Assembly: GCA_951802195.1 (NCBI GenBank)
Contig: OX637624.1
Location: forward strand, 434,001-498,000
Direction: 5' to 3'
Length of the DNA stretch: 64,000 nucleotides
Origin: Tausonia pullulans
Taxonomy: Eukaryota; Basidiomycota; Tremellomycetes; Cystofilobasidiales; Mrakiaceae
A program made the position numbers and the translations under genes. The notes beneath the pieces are model-generated. The model searched no databases. It saw nothing but the letters and a program-made list of their open reading frames with translations, and was not told the DNA's origin. This document shows, in pieces, positions 45,901 through 57,446 of the stretch. Every line of letters begins with the position of its first letter. Within the stretch, counting starts at the first letter, position 1.

Positions 45901-46055
45901 TTAGGTGAGCCGTCCCGCAGCTCTCGTCAGGCGTGGCTCACTGACAAAACCCTGACATTCTTCCTCGAAGATTCGGCGGCGTGTCAGCGGTAGTCGCATG
46001 CTTCTTGTGCTGGAGACTCATGCGGAGCTTGGACCAAGCGCGACGCTCCTTTTGA
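42923..46055 (+). CDS. SLC45/sucrose-transporter-type MFS sugar permease
   Basis: Eighteen exons: 42923-42993, 43103-43127, 43213-43266, 43338-43410, 43478-43526, 43594-43723, 43784-43877, 43936-44023, 44081-44178, 44240-44285, 44350-44437, 44502-44518, 44585-44921, 44978-45080, 45145-45161, 45226-45594, 45657-45904, 45971-46055. They give 663 residues. It is a proton-coupled sugar transporter of the GPH/SLC45 class (like fission yeast Sut1). Helix 1-2 segment TAGMLGLQAVWTIEMSQASPYLLELGLSKS, SGLIMQPLIGAISD, and the signature RFGRRRPFIWGG. Also NAVQSSDRALLVDTLP, QFFAWLGWFPILFFTSTW and CWAITQWAPFSLLGE. A long hydrophilic loop (about 430-550) lies between helices 10 and 11. Sugar preference cannot be read from sequence. 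Two introns end in AAG. Confidence 0.92.
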
Positions 46056-46279
46056 TTTTTGATTTATCGAGATGTACATAACAATCCTGTCTCGCGTGTG
46101 CTTGAACAGGTTCCTGAGCGTCGTCGGAGGAGACCGACGCTTGCTCCCCCGCGGCATTCTCGTCGGCCGAGAGACGACGCGTGTCCTTTTGGCGATGCGA
46201 ACGACCCTCCTCGATAAGCCCACATTCCCTCCTTGGATCTCAACCACCATACCATCATCACCATCTTCCCTGAAACGCC

Positions 46280-48551
46280 ATGGCCTCTTCTGTCACTCTT
46301 CGGTCCAACAATGTTTTCCTCCCCGGCCAGGATGCCCAGCCCGCGATCGTCACGTTCGACCAAGCGTCGGGCAAGATCACCGCCGTTCAGACTGGGCTGT
46401 CGTCGTCGTCTGACAACGACATCGTCTGGAATTTTGGCGACTTGTATGTCCTACCCGGTGGAGTTGATGCCCATGTGCACCTCAACGAGCCGGGGAGAAC
46501 CGAGTGGGAAGGCTTTGCGACGGGTACGCGGGCGGCCGCTTCGGGTGGCGTGACGACGCTCATCGATGTGAGCTCGGACGATACAACAGCCTCCATAGAA
46601 GGAATTCTCCTGACCACGCTGATCTCTACTAGATGCCCCTTAATTCTATCCGTGAGTCTCCAGTATCGCGTCCAGGAGGACGCATAAGGCTGATGCATCT
46701 GAGCTCGGCTGTCCTACCCTGCCCTTTCTGTTTCCTCATTCTGTCCAGCCCCCGTCACTACCTTCAACGGCCTCAGTGAGAAGCGGGCTGCGGCGTCAGG
46801 ACAGCTCTCTGTCGATGTTGGCTTCTGGGGAGGAGTCATCCCGTCCAACGCGGTGAGCAGTCGACGTGTCGTTTCTCGTTCCTCGTTGTCGGCGACCGCC
46901 GAGAGGTTTGGTCTGACACTTGTCGTTCGTTCGCTCTCAGGACGACCTCCAGCCGCTCATCGCCTCTGGTGTCAAGGGGTTCAAATGTTTTTTGATCGAG
47001 GTACGTATGGTTCCACTGCCCAGGGGTGTGTCACAGACGGCTGATCGTCTGACATGGGATGGTTCAGTCTGGCGTCGAGGAGTTCCCCTGCGTGAGCGAG
47101 GACGACCTGCGACGAGCAATGGCCAAGCTCGAGGCACGTCTGCTTTTCTTCTTCCCGATACCTCTGAGAAATTTCGTCCTGACATCGAATGGCCATCTCC
47201 AGGGCACCGGCAGCCCCCTCCTCTTTCACGCCGAAGTCGACACTTCTATTTCATCGTCCCACCAGCCCCCGATCGTTGACGCCAACCCGCAAGCATACTC
47301 GACGTTCCTCGAGTCTCGCCCGGACTCGTTTGAGACAAGCGCAATTGAGCTCGTGTGCAAGCTTCAGGCCGAGTTTCCCTCTGTGCCGTGAGCAGTCGGA
47401 GCTGCCTTTAAATCCCCTTCTCGTTTGTCCATGCTGACACGTCGTCACAGATGTCACATTGTTCATCTCTCATCCGCGGCTGCTCTAGTGAGGCCTTTCC
47501 CAAATCAAAGCAGAATCTTCTCAAGCTGACAGCCCGATGCACCGAACCCGAACTAGCCCATCATCCGCAAAGCCAAGGCCGCGGGCCAGAAGCTTACCGT
47601 CGAGGTTCGTCGCATTCTGTCTACATCATTCGCCTGTGGCCTCACCTCTATTCTTCCATTAGACATGCTACCACTACATCTGCCTTGAGGCCGAGAGCAT
47701 CCCCGACGGTCAGACGCACTTCAAGTGCTGTCCCCCGATCCGCTCCGCATCTAACCGCGAGCTCCTCTGGGAGGCTCTCCTCGACGGTACGATTGATTAT
47801 GTCGTTTCCGACCATTCGTGAGCACAAGGCCTTCGTCGTGCTCGCTCATCTATGTAGCCGGCTCCTCTGAAGTGAGCCCCTCCTCCCCCCCCCCCCCCCC
47901 CCCTGTCCCTTCCCTTCATAGCCCCTGCGTCGCCGAGCTTAAGAATCTCGAGACCGGCGACTTCTCCACTGCCTGGGGTGGGATCTCCTCCCTCGGTCTC
48001 GGCAGTGCCCTTCTCTGGAACGAGGCCAAGAAGAGATCAGCCTTGTCCTCCAAGTTCGGGATGCGGGAGATCATTGAATGGACGAGCGAGAGGACGGCAA
48101 GAATGGCAGGGCTCAAGGGTGTCAAAGGGGAGATCTCCGTCGGGTGAGTCGAGTCGTGGGTGTTCGAAGTGCTAGCGAAGAGGAAGTGCTGCTGATACTC
48201 AACGTGTTGCAGGGCAGATGCGGATTTTGCCATTTTCGACCCGGAGCAGGCGTTCGAGGTGACCAAGGTAAGAGAAAGCATGTGCGCCACTACGAATCGA
48301 TCGAGCTTCTGGCTGATGCGATGCGATCACGGGGTCTCTTCAGGACACCCTCGGGTTCAAGAACAAGCTCTCGCCGTTCGTTGGCTTACAGCTCCAGGGA
48401 CGGGTCAAGTAGGTCCACATCGTCTCCTTGTGCTCTAAAGAATCCGCGTTGACCCTCTGGGTTTTCCAGAGAGACCATCCTCCGCGGGGAGAAGATCTGG
48501 TCCAGCAAGGAGGGCCCACACCAGGACGGATCGTACGGCCGAATGCTTTGA
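46280..48551 (+). CDS. DAL1: Allantoinase
   Basis: Thirteen exons: 46280-46567, 46633-46651, 46749-46852, 46941-47000, 47068-47133, 47203-47387, 47451-47487, 47557-47604, 47663-47817, 47922-48143, 48213-48267, 48344-48408, 48470-48551. They give 461 residues. It hydrolyses allantoin to allantoate in purine-nitrogen use. Metal ligands: [13 protein letters not shown] (H65, H67), carbamylated Lys candidate in [34 protein letters not shown] and Asp in YVVSDHSPC. The fifth intron starts with GC (47134, GCACGT) and ends CAG; only this GC donor preserves [15 protein letters not shown] 19-base C-run (47885-47903) lies in the intron before exon ten. Confidence 0.96.
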
Positions 48552-48658
48552 GCGCTCTCGCTCGCTGCTCTCAAGACAGAAAATCAAATCGTGATGATCA
48601 TTACGGAAGAGCGGAGTCAAAGTTAAAAGACAAAATAAGAGGGAAGAAAGGGGTTAGG

Positions 48659-51600
48659 CTAGTAGTGGGAGCGGAAAACCTCGTAGATTCTCTCGCTGAG
48701 GGCTTGGCCGAGGTGGCTGCGGGTGAGAGGAACGCCGACCTAGAGCAGTGAAGAGAAAAGAAGAGAAGGGAAAAGAAGAGAGGGGAATGGAGGGATCGTG
48801 ATCGTCATCAGCAAAGCGAGACAGAGAATGACCAAGTCAAACTCACCGTCGAGACGAGCAGGTGCTTGGCCGGGACGACCTTGCTCTTCTTGACCTGCTT
48901 CCCCGTTCGACTTGCCTCGGCGGCCTCCTCGGCCATCTCCTTCCTCTCCGTCTTTTCCGCGGCGATAAACGCCCGCCAGAGAGTAACGGGAGTTGGATAA
49001 ACCTCGATTGTCGCTCGGACCTTCTCCGGCGACATCCCCCGGATCCGGAGAAGCATCTTCGACCAGAGATCTCGGAGCGTCACGGCGCCAGACTTAGAGT
49101 TGAGCGCTTGGAAGGAGGCATAGGACGTGAGGAAGGAGGAGACGTGCACTTTCCGGAGGGAGGCCTGGAGCATTGAATACGTCGGCTTGGAGATGCAGCG
49201 GTCGGGGATGACGTTGAGAGTTTGGTCCTGAGAAATGAACGATCACCGTCAGTAGCGGATCTTTGTGTGTCTCTGACAAAGGAGCAAGTTCGGACAGACT
49301 TCGTGTAATTTGACAATGGTCTCGTGCAGGCCGCCGAGATAGGCGAGTGTATCGTCGAGCGACATCGTCCGCTTGAGGAAGAATCCTTCGATAACTTGCG
49401 TCGAAGAGAGCGCTGTGGCAATCTGCTCGGGCCATGCCGCGTAATGATAGTCGGCGTTATACTCCTCGACGAGATAGATAACTTGGCCGATCCCGGAGGC
49501 ACGGAGCCGGAACTGGAAAAGTGCTTCATCAGTAGATGCAACAAGCGATGCGGATGGATGTAGGAAGAGAAGGCCACCTTCTGCTCGCTGTACCGTCCGT
49601 CCTTGATGCTTGTCGTCAAGTCGTCGAGCCTCTTGCGTTCGATGATATAGTCGAGCACGCACTCTTCCCCCGCTCCGTCCTTCCGCTTAGCGATCCACAG
49701 CATGTCGCCCAAGGGCAAGGCTCGCGTCAAGACGGGGACGTTCATCTCTAGGAGCCGCTTTGCAAACACGTCGCGCTCCTTGCGACTCTTGACTTCACGG
49801 TTGTCAATGACGAGCGTAATATCGTATGTTCCAGGAGGCCATGTGATCGGAGTGATCTCGGAGGCGGTGCGAGCGCCAATAGAGGCTGAGTGAAGGATCC
49901 CGTCGTCCTCGGCGCCGTCAGTGGTGCCACTGCCGCTCGCCTCGCTGCCCTCAAAGTGAGAGTCGAGTTCGAAGATGGCTGACGGCTGCGGAACATGCTC
50001 CGGAAGGCGATTAGAGTTTGTCCGCTTCCCGAGAGCAGTCGGGACGGCTCTCGGTGCCTTCAGGCTTGAGCTGGAGGCTCGGGGCTTGAGGGCTGCCGTT
50101 GCTACCGTCGACAAAGGCGATGTGCGCAGCTGAGGGGCCGAAGTCGGTCTGGAGGCAGCTGCCTCCGTAGAGTACGAGGGCCCCGTGGCTGTCTGAGAGA
50201 GAGACACGGAGAGGGGTGCGGGCCGCGAGGCGAAGGTGGAGGCGAATGAAGCTCGGGCAATCGGGCCGGAAGAAAAGGTGGGCATAGAAAGGAATTCGAG
50301 GACCTTGCCAGGCGCGGAGGGGGAAGATGGGAGAGGGGATTGGGAGGACCGATGAGTTCGGCTTACAGCTGGAACTGGAACTTCTGTTGACGCAGAGGCT
50401 TCAAACAAGTCGAGCGGTGTGACGGGCAAGGAATTCGAGAGAGCCGGAGGGGAAGGAAGCCCGTTCGAGGTGCTCGCGATGTCGGACTGAAAGATCCAAC
50501 CGTAGTGCGTTTGTACGACGTCGCGTCCCTTCTCAGCTTGTTCACATTCGACGATGTTGGCGCTGACGAAGGGGAGGCCGAGTTGGGACGACCGGAACTC
50601 GACCTTGCAGAGGTATTCGCCGGTGTCGGTGAGCTTGGAGCGCGCCTCATCCCTGTATTTGACGCGGTAGTTGGAGCGGTCTGGGAGAGACAGGAATGTT
50701 CAGCCGCGGTGGGAAGTAAATAAGAGATTGCTGAGCCAGGCGACTCACCAACAAAGTGGAACCAGAACCTCTCGGGCTTAGGCGCAGCTGCAGCAGCACT
50801 AGCGATGATAGCAGTCGCCGGGCCAGTAGCAGCAATACAGCCGTCGTATACATCCTCTCTGCCCATAGCAGCGGAAAGTGCGGCTCGGGAGTCCAGCCTC
50901 CGGCCAGCGGGCGCTATCTCTGAGAGTCGCGCTTCGTTGACCGCGGGAGGGTCGTCCCAGCAAGTTCCCATGGAGGTAATGGCGGCGCTGTTCGTTTGTT
51001 TCAGCCGTTTGCCATTGTGGGCATCCATCGCATATCGAGAAGAGGCCGCGACAGACGCAACGGACGAGGGGAGAGGTGGTTGAGGAACCAGCCTGTCACT
51101 CTCCTCCTCGAGAGCGTCCTTAAGCACCTCAGCCAGCCTCACGCCAGTGTCCGACAAGTTGAAGCGTGCCGGCCGGCCGTGCTGACAGACGAGGCCTTTA
51201 CTGGAGAAGATAATGAGTCCCGTGTCAGAGCATCGGCCTCCCTGGCAACTGTCTTGTCTTGATGGACCACATACTCGATAAGGGTCTTCATGCTGAGGCG
51301 CGGAGGGGAAGGCAAAGGGGTGAATTAACCCAGCGAGGAGACACGCGCAAGGGCAAGGGAACACACACCTTGACCATGCTGAGTGGTACTTGCCAGGTTC
51401 TCCAGACGTTTGGAAGCTCTTGTCACTCCACTCTGCGCCGAGCTCCTCGATCTCTCCCTTCGTGAGCGTCCGCCCGGCCTCGAACTCGTCGTCGATCGTC
51501 GACCCCAGTGCGAGGATGATGGCATACGCGCCAGATCGCTTGGCCGGGATGTAAGGCCTCACCTTGCGAGGTGCCTTGGGCTTGATCGCGGCGGCAGCGA

Positions 51601-52248
51601 GGTGTTTGCGAGACTGGACACCGAGGGATGAGTCGGAAGAGAACTCCTGTTCCTCGACGTCATCAACAGCAGCGCGCTTCGTCTTCTTGCTGGTAGATGC
51701 CTCGCCTCCTACAGCTCCCCTCTTCTTCGCCTGAGAGCCTTGCACTGGAGTCATTGGAGATGAGACGCGTCAGAACCGGGCTGCAGACGTGTAACAAACG
51801 GACAGGTCGACCGACGCACCATCGGCTCCGGCCGCCTGGACATGGATTCTGTTCTCCTTACAGTGAGCCAACCACCTCTTGGTAAGACTTTGGCGTAGTG
51901 TAGAAGCTGCGAATTCAGTCTCGACTCTACAAGGGCAATCGCGAACAGGAGACCCACGCAGCAATGATTCCTGGCCCGATTCCTGGAATTTGGCTCGTCT
52001 CAGACGGATGCGTGAACTGGATACTGGACTTCTCAAGCCCTCTCACGGCCCTCTTAAATGTTTGGGCGCTTCGACTGCCCTTTTCCTCGGCGGCATCAGC
52101 CATATCTGTTGGATAAATTGGGGAGGACAACGGCGCGTCAGACACGAACTGAAGCCGAGCGCATCGGGCTTGGAGAGATTTCACCCTGGAGGAAGCCAAG
52201 CATCAGGGCATTGGGGGACTCCTCCCTCGGTAGCATGACAGGTGGCAT
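48659..52248 (-). CDS. MUS81: Crossover junction endonuclease Mus81
   Basis: Ten exons on the minus strand: 52185-52248, 51958-52105, 51820-51926, 51369-51744, 51275-51292, 50749-51200, 49578-50680, 49300-49512, 48847-49227, 48659-48739. They give 980 residues, long for Mus81. It is the structure-selective nuclease acting with Eme1 on branched DNA. The N-terminal HhH reads FKRAVRGLEKSSIQFTHPSE, QIPGIGPGI. The winged-helix region contains SGAYAIILALG and SAWSSMKTLIDKGLVCQHGRPARFNLSDTG. The nuclease core has DITLVIDNREV, LPLGDMLWI and the catalytic IIERKRLDDL (ERKxxxD, E736-D742). The tail has RDLWSKMLLRIRGMSPEKVRATI. Residues of about 300-360 and 470-640 are low-complexity linkers. The start is the first ATG of the first recognisable exon; an upstream non-coding exon is possible. 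Confidence 0.93.
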
Positions 52249-52633
52249 GATGTCTGGAGGGTGTGAGAAGGGCGGGTCAGCGGATGAAGATTTCCCTTAG
52301 CCCATTCGACGAGAGCGACGCGACGGGACAGACGAACTCACGCGTGGCGAGTTGTCTAGACGCGTGGATTAAGGGTTTCTGCGGCCCGGCGCGCAGACGC
52401 GGTGCGAACAGCAAGAGCCCGAGCCTGGCTGTGGTTACGAGAACGCAAATGGTGGCGATGGCGGGGCGGAGGGAAGCAGGACTTGGTGGTTGTGGGAAGA
52501 GAGAGTAACCTTTGGGTGAAACGCGTCCTCTGGTGGAGGCTCTTGCCTGCATGGGCTGTCTGTCGTCCTCTCTTGTTCCTTCTCTGTCCAACTGCCTCTC
52601 TCTCTCCCAAACGACGACCTTCTCCTCGTCATT
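52249..52633. promoter_or_regulatory. Shared upstream region of MUS81 and DPH7
   Basis: 385 bp lie between divergent starts. The DPH7 side is a long CT-rich leader (CTCTCTTGTTCCTTCTCTG). No defined factor site is recognised. Confidence 0.4.
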
Positions 52634-54283
52634 ATGTCGATCGTGTCTCCCCCCCAGGGTAAGGATGCAGATGATCTTGCTTGAGGTAGGTCTTCAAGAC
52701 TGAATATTGGCTCCTTCATCCCTTCAGCTACCTCGCTCCACTACGAGGACACTGTATACTCTGCGGACGCCCTGGAGTTCTCCCAGCATGACCTCGATGT
52801 CTTCGCCGTCGCCACGTACCAGATCGTTCCTCCGCCTCCACCTCCACCTCGAGAGCCTGGAAACTCCGACTCGGACTCGGACGACGAGCCTCCGCCGACG
52901 CCTGCCGCGAAGCGCAAGGGCCGATGCCTTGTGTACCAAGTCGACGATGCTGGATCCGCGTAGGCACAACCCTCTTTCCGCCCAGGACGTCTCGGAGGCT
53001 CACCATCGTTGCCTGTTAAAAGACGAGAGCTATTCCGTACGGAGGACGGCCCTGCCATCCTCGACTTGCGCTGGTTCGTCCCCCTGTCTCCCACTACAGA
53101 CCTGATCCAGGGCTGATCTCGACACTTCCCAAGGGACCCGCATCGGCATGTCTCTCATGGGCCCATCCTGACGATGGCTAATGCTGAGGGCCAGCTTGTC
53201 CAGTCGTCGTACTCTGCGTCGGAGGTGCGCACTTAGCAGGCCAACGCAGGCCATGCTCAACTGACGATCCCTGCCTTGTATTTGCTGTCCACTAGAGCCG
53301 ACTGGAGCATCTAAAGACGCTTCAAATTGCCGAGTCCAAGACTTTAGTGCTGTCTCTGGACTACTCAAACCGGCTCGACCCGTCAATCTCCCTTTACAAC
53401 GAGCCTGTCTCTTGTGCTGGCTGACTCTGAACTGATTTTCACTTGCCGGGCACTAGCTCTCGTTCGGGAGATGTCATTACCTCCCTCTCGTCCGGAGATC
53501 TGGCTCTGGCTAAGATTGGCGAGGACGGGCTCCTTGAGGAGGGGCGCACATGGAAGGCGCACGATTACGAGCCGTGGGTGGCGGCGTGGGACTGCTGGTC
53601 TGAGGGGGTTGCCTACTCTGGTAATTCCCTTGCTCGCTATAAGTTGTGTTCAGTCATTGACGCCTTTTGTCCCCAGGCGGAGATGATTGCATGTTCAAGG
53701 CTTGGGACATCCGTGGGGACTGCGAGCGGCCCATTTGGCAGAACAAGACGCGAGTGCTCTGGCTCTCCATTCATTCGCTCTTTGCTGACCTCGCTTAACT
53801 TCTTCTTCTCTCGGATTAGGCTTTGGGACGCCGGCGTGACATGTATTCAGACGTCGCCTCATGTCCCCAACATCGTCGCTGTTGGATCGTGCGTAGCTGA
53901 TCCTCCTGCTGTTCCTTATTCATACGCCTAGCTAACGTCGTCCTCTCAACCGCACAAGGTACAACGAAACAATAACCTTCCTCGATCCGCGCTATCCCTC
54001 CCAAGCCCTGTCCTCCCTCGCTATAGGAGGCGGTGCCTGGCGCATTAAGTGGCACCCGTCACTCACTCGTAAGAACGACATCCTCGTCGCCTGCATGCAT
54101 GACGGCTTCAAGGTCGTCAGCATGGCCGATGGGTTCGGCGAGGGGGAGATCGTGAGGGAGTTTAGAGCGCATGAGAGTTTGGCTTACGGGTGCGATTGGA
54201 GTCGGGAGGAGGGGGAAGATGAGGGGTCGCTGGTGGGGTCGTGTAGCTTCTACGATCACGAGATGCGGGTTTGGAGGGCATAA
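52634..54283 (+). CDS. DPH7: Diphthine methyltransferase (WD40)
   Basis: Nine exons: 52634-52658, 52728-52959, 53023-53073, 53134-53224, 53296-53381, 53457-53620, 53677-53749, 53820-53888, 53959-54283. They give 371 residues. Dph7/Rrt2 demethylates diphthine methyl ester during diphthamide synthesis on eEF2. WD-repeat landmarks: YSADALEFSQHDLDVFAVATYQ near the N terminus, CLVYQVDD, PAILDLRW, LTMANAEGQLV, TWKAHDYEPWVAAWD, GGDDCMFKAWDIR, GVTCIQTSPHVPNIVAVGSYNETI, GGAWRIKWHP and SCSFYDHEMRVW at the end. One intron (53750-53819) starts GC (GCGAGT). Three introns end AAG (53022, 53133, 53958). These choices were forced by frame and family sequence. Confidence 0.9.
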
Positions 54284-54657
54284 GATGATGTCGTTTTGGT
54301 CCACCCGTTTCTTTGAGCTGGCCACTCCAAGGGGGATCTGAGCGAGTGTGGCAACGATTCACAAGAACGCGCAGAAGAGAAACGACTGCGCGTGCACCTA
54401 GACTGTCCATGCTGGCCGTCCCCGTTCAGCTGGCCTGAGACGAGCACTTGAGCTGGGACCTCGAGCTGGGACCTATGATCGGGATGAAACGAGTGGTTCA
54501 ATCATCATGGCGTGTGACTAGAGCGACGCGCCTGGCTGACTGCTCAACAGGTTGACTCTCGTTCGTCTCTGCTTTGTCTCCCTTCCAGCGTGAAATCCAA
54601 CAAAGGTGACATGCATAACGAGGGTCCAGCACGCCTCCCTCAAACTGAGCGACCAGT

Positions 54658-55569
<912 letters not shown>

Positions 55570-56247
55570 GCTGACGATACCTCTGTGGAGAAGAAGTCAG
55601 AAATGAACAATAGGACAGGCGAGACGGGCGTGGGAACGGGCACACGTACAACCAAAGGTGTGGGTCCTTGATGTCGTAGGGAGCCAAAGCGAACGGATGC
55701 CGCGAAACGTTTTCCGCCTCTTCGACCTCTCCGCGCGAGAGAGCAGGCGGACTCGCTGCGCACGGACGAGGGGGTGGGCGGTGCGCTCTTAATGACGACC
55801 GCCTTCTCTCGATGAGGGAAACCCTCATCGCTAAGGTCTTCCTGTATGAGTCAGCAGGGAGATGCAGTCGAACCGCAAGCTTCTTATTTCCAGCGGATCC
55901 AGCAGTCTCTTCTGACTGTACTTCCGCCCTCACTCCTCGATCTTTCAGCGGTCACTCGTCCTCAGTCTAATTTCACGCGGTAGACTCTCTTGTCCAACAT
56001 ATCGAGTCGCTCGAGGACGCCTCCGGCACTGCTTGCATGAGAGCAGGGGAGGGAACTGGCATAACCAGCCGCTAGGTATCACTCACGAGGATCTATTCGA
56101 GATCGATAACAGGCGAGAGCTGATCCTGCAAGGTCATCTCAAAGGACGGACAAGCAAGAACTGCCGACACAAGTGCATCATGCTTTTCCGCCTACGTCTC
56201 TACACGGGCACACCGTGGGCGTGCAATCAATAGGACGTCATTCTGGA
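55570..56247. promoter_or_regulatory. Ubiquitin-eS31 upstream region and flank of the SUZ gene
   Basis: 678 bp without a coding signature. Before the ubiquitin start (minus strand) a perfect 8-bp inverted repeat GATGAGGG-AAA-CCCTCATC sits at 55811-55829, with AACCCT on the plus strand. Telomere-repeat-like AACCCT boxes are common in fungal ribosomal protein promoters, so it may be a control site. A short ORF near 56033-56233 has no likeness to known proteins. Confidence 0.5.
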
Positions 56248-57195
56248 TCACGGCCGCCCTCCTCGTCCTCCGCCTCCTCTCGGCGGACCTCTCCCTCTCC
56301 CCGTGCCCCCAAAACCACCGGAACCATCCGGCCCTGACGGCTGCCTCTGCACCTGCTCGTCCGAAATCACTCTCGGGCTGGACCCTCGACTACCGCGACC
56401 GCTTCTGCCGCTGCCGCTTCCGTTGCCACTACCACTTGACGCGCCGTTCACGTCTGTACCGTCGGCAGTTGAGGTGCCAGCAAAGATTCTCTCCCGAGCC
56501 TTGCGGTACTCCTCCTCTCGCTCACTGAGTGTCCGGCGGGACGCGTCCGAAGTCGTCAAGACGCCAGCGCGTGTCGACCCTCCTCCGGCGCCGCCCCCGT
56601 AGGTGTCTTGCGTTGGTCGTCGGAGGAGTGTGATCTTGGGTGTTGGAGCCGTCGACGATGAGGACGACATCGAGCTCTGTCGCGAGGACGAGGCCGATGG
56701 CGAGGGAGGGCCTGAGAGGGCGGAGAGCGCTGGAAACTGCTGCTGGGAGAAGATCAAGGGCGCCGGCGAGTTGCTTCCGACCCGTCCGAATCGAGAGGAT
56801 GAACGAGGACCATGGCACCCAGTCTCGTCAGCATGTGGCACAACCTGACTCTAGCACTACGACTCCCAACTCACGCCTCCTGCCAAATCCTCCGATTCTG
56901 CTCCCAACCTGAGGCCGCGGGGCCGGCCGGTTTCCTCGCGAGTCCTCGATCCCATTCGTCGTCGTCGTCCGCCGAAGGAGCAAGGACGGGGGCGACGGGG
57001 GCCGCTAGACGGACGGGATTCAACATCACCCTTGAAGGCCCGTTCGAGCTGGAGATTGTCCGTGGGGTGATGTCCTCCTGTGATTCATAGTGAGCGAGAG
57101 AAGCAGATCAGCCAGGGCGAGCGAATGACAACGAGCGTTACGACCGGACTCACGCGTTCCCAGTCCTCCTCGTTGCGGTCGATGGGCGAAGGCAT
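56248..57195 (-). CDS. SUZ-domain RNA-binding protein (SZRD1-like)
   Basis: Three exons on the minus strand: 57154-57195, 56875-57077, 56248-56773. They give 256 residues. The SUZ domain binds RNA. It is seen as ITLLRRP at about 132-138, a Gly/Thr linker, and RTLSEREEEYRKARERIFAG near 160-179. An upstream conserved patch WEQNRRIWQEAN ends near residue 83. The N terminus begins MPSPIDRNEEDWER. The C terminus is an RGG-like tail (GRGRGPPRGGGGRGG), which also fits RNA binding. The second intron ends AAG (56774-56776 on the plus strand as CTT); this acceptor is the only one giving the conserved W..AN. First Met is the earliest in frame. Confidence 0.85.
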
Positions 57196-57446
57196 GAGAG
57201 GAGATTCCGAGCAGAGCAGGTCCAACTGTTCAAGGAGCGCAGCACTCGGCGTAGCTCATTGAGCGAACGGGCGGGCAGGGTGAAGGATGTTGGAGGTTGA
57301 GGGAGAAGGTTAGAGAGGGCGGGCGGGCGCGGTCAGACGGGTGAGGAAGAGCGTACAACCGACCTCGCCCAAACCCTACTAACGCACGGTGACCACTCTA
57401 GGACCGGATTCAAAACACATCGTCGTCGACAAAAGACATATCATAA

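Noticed and set aside
51745-51754. MUS81 start at the ATG at 51752-51754
   Set aside because: Upstream exons encode the conserved HhH segment in phase, and the splice acceptor lies between this ATG and the next exon.
56033-56233. 66-residue ORF between ubiquitin-eS31 and the SUZ gene
   Set aside because: No family likeness, no splice pattern and no leader features; likely chance.
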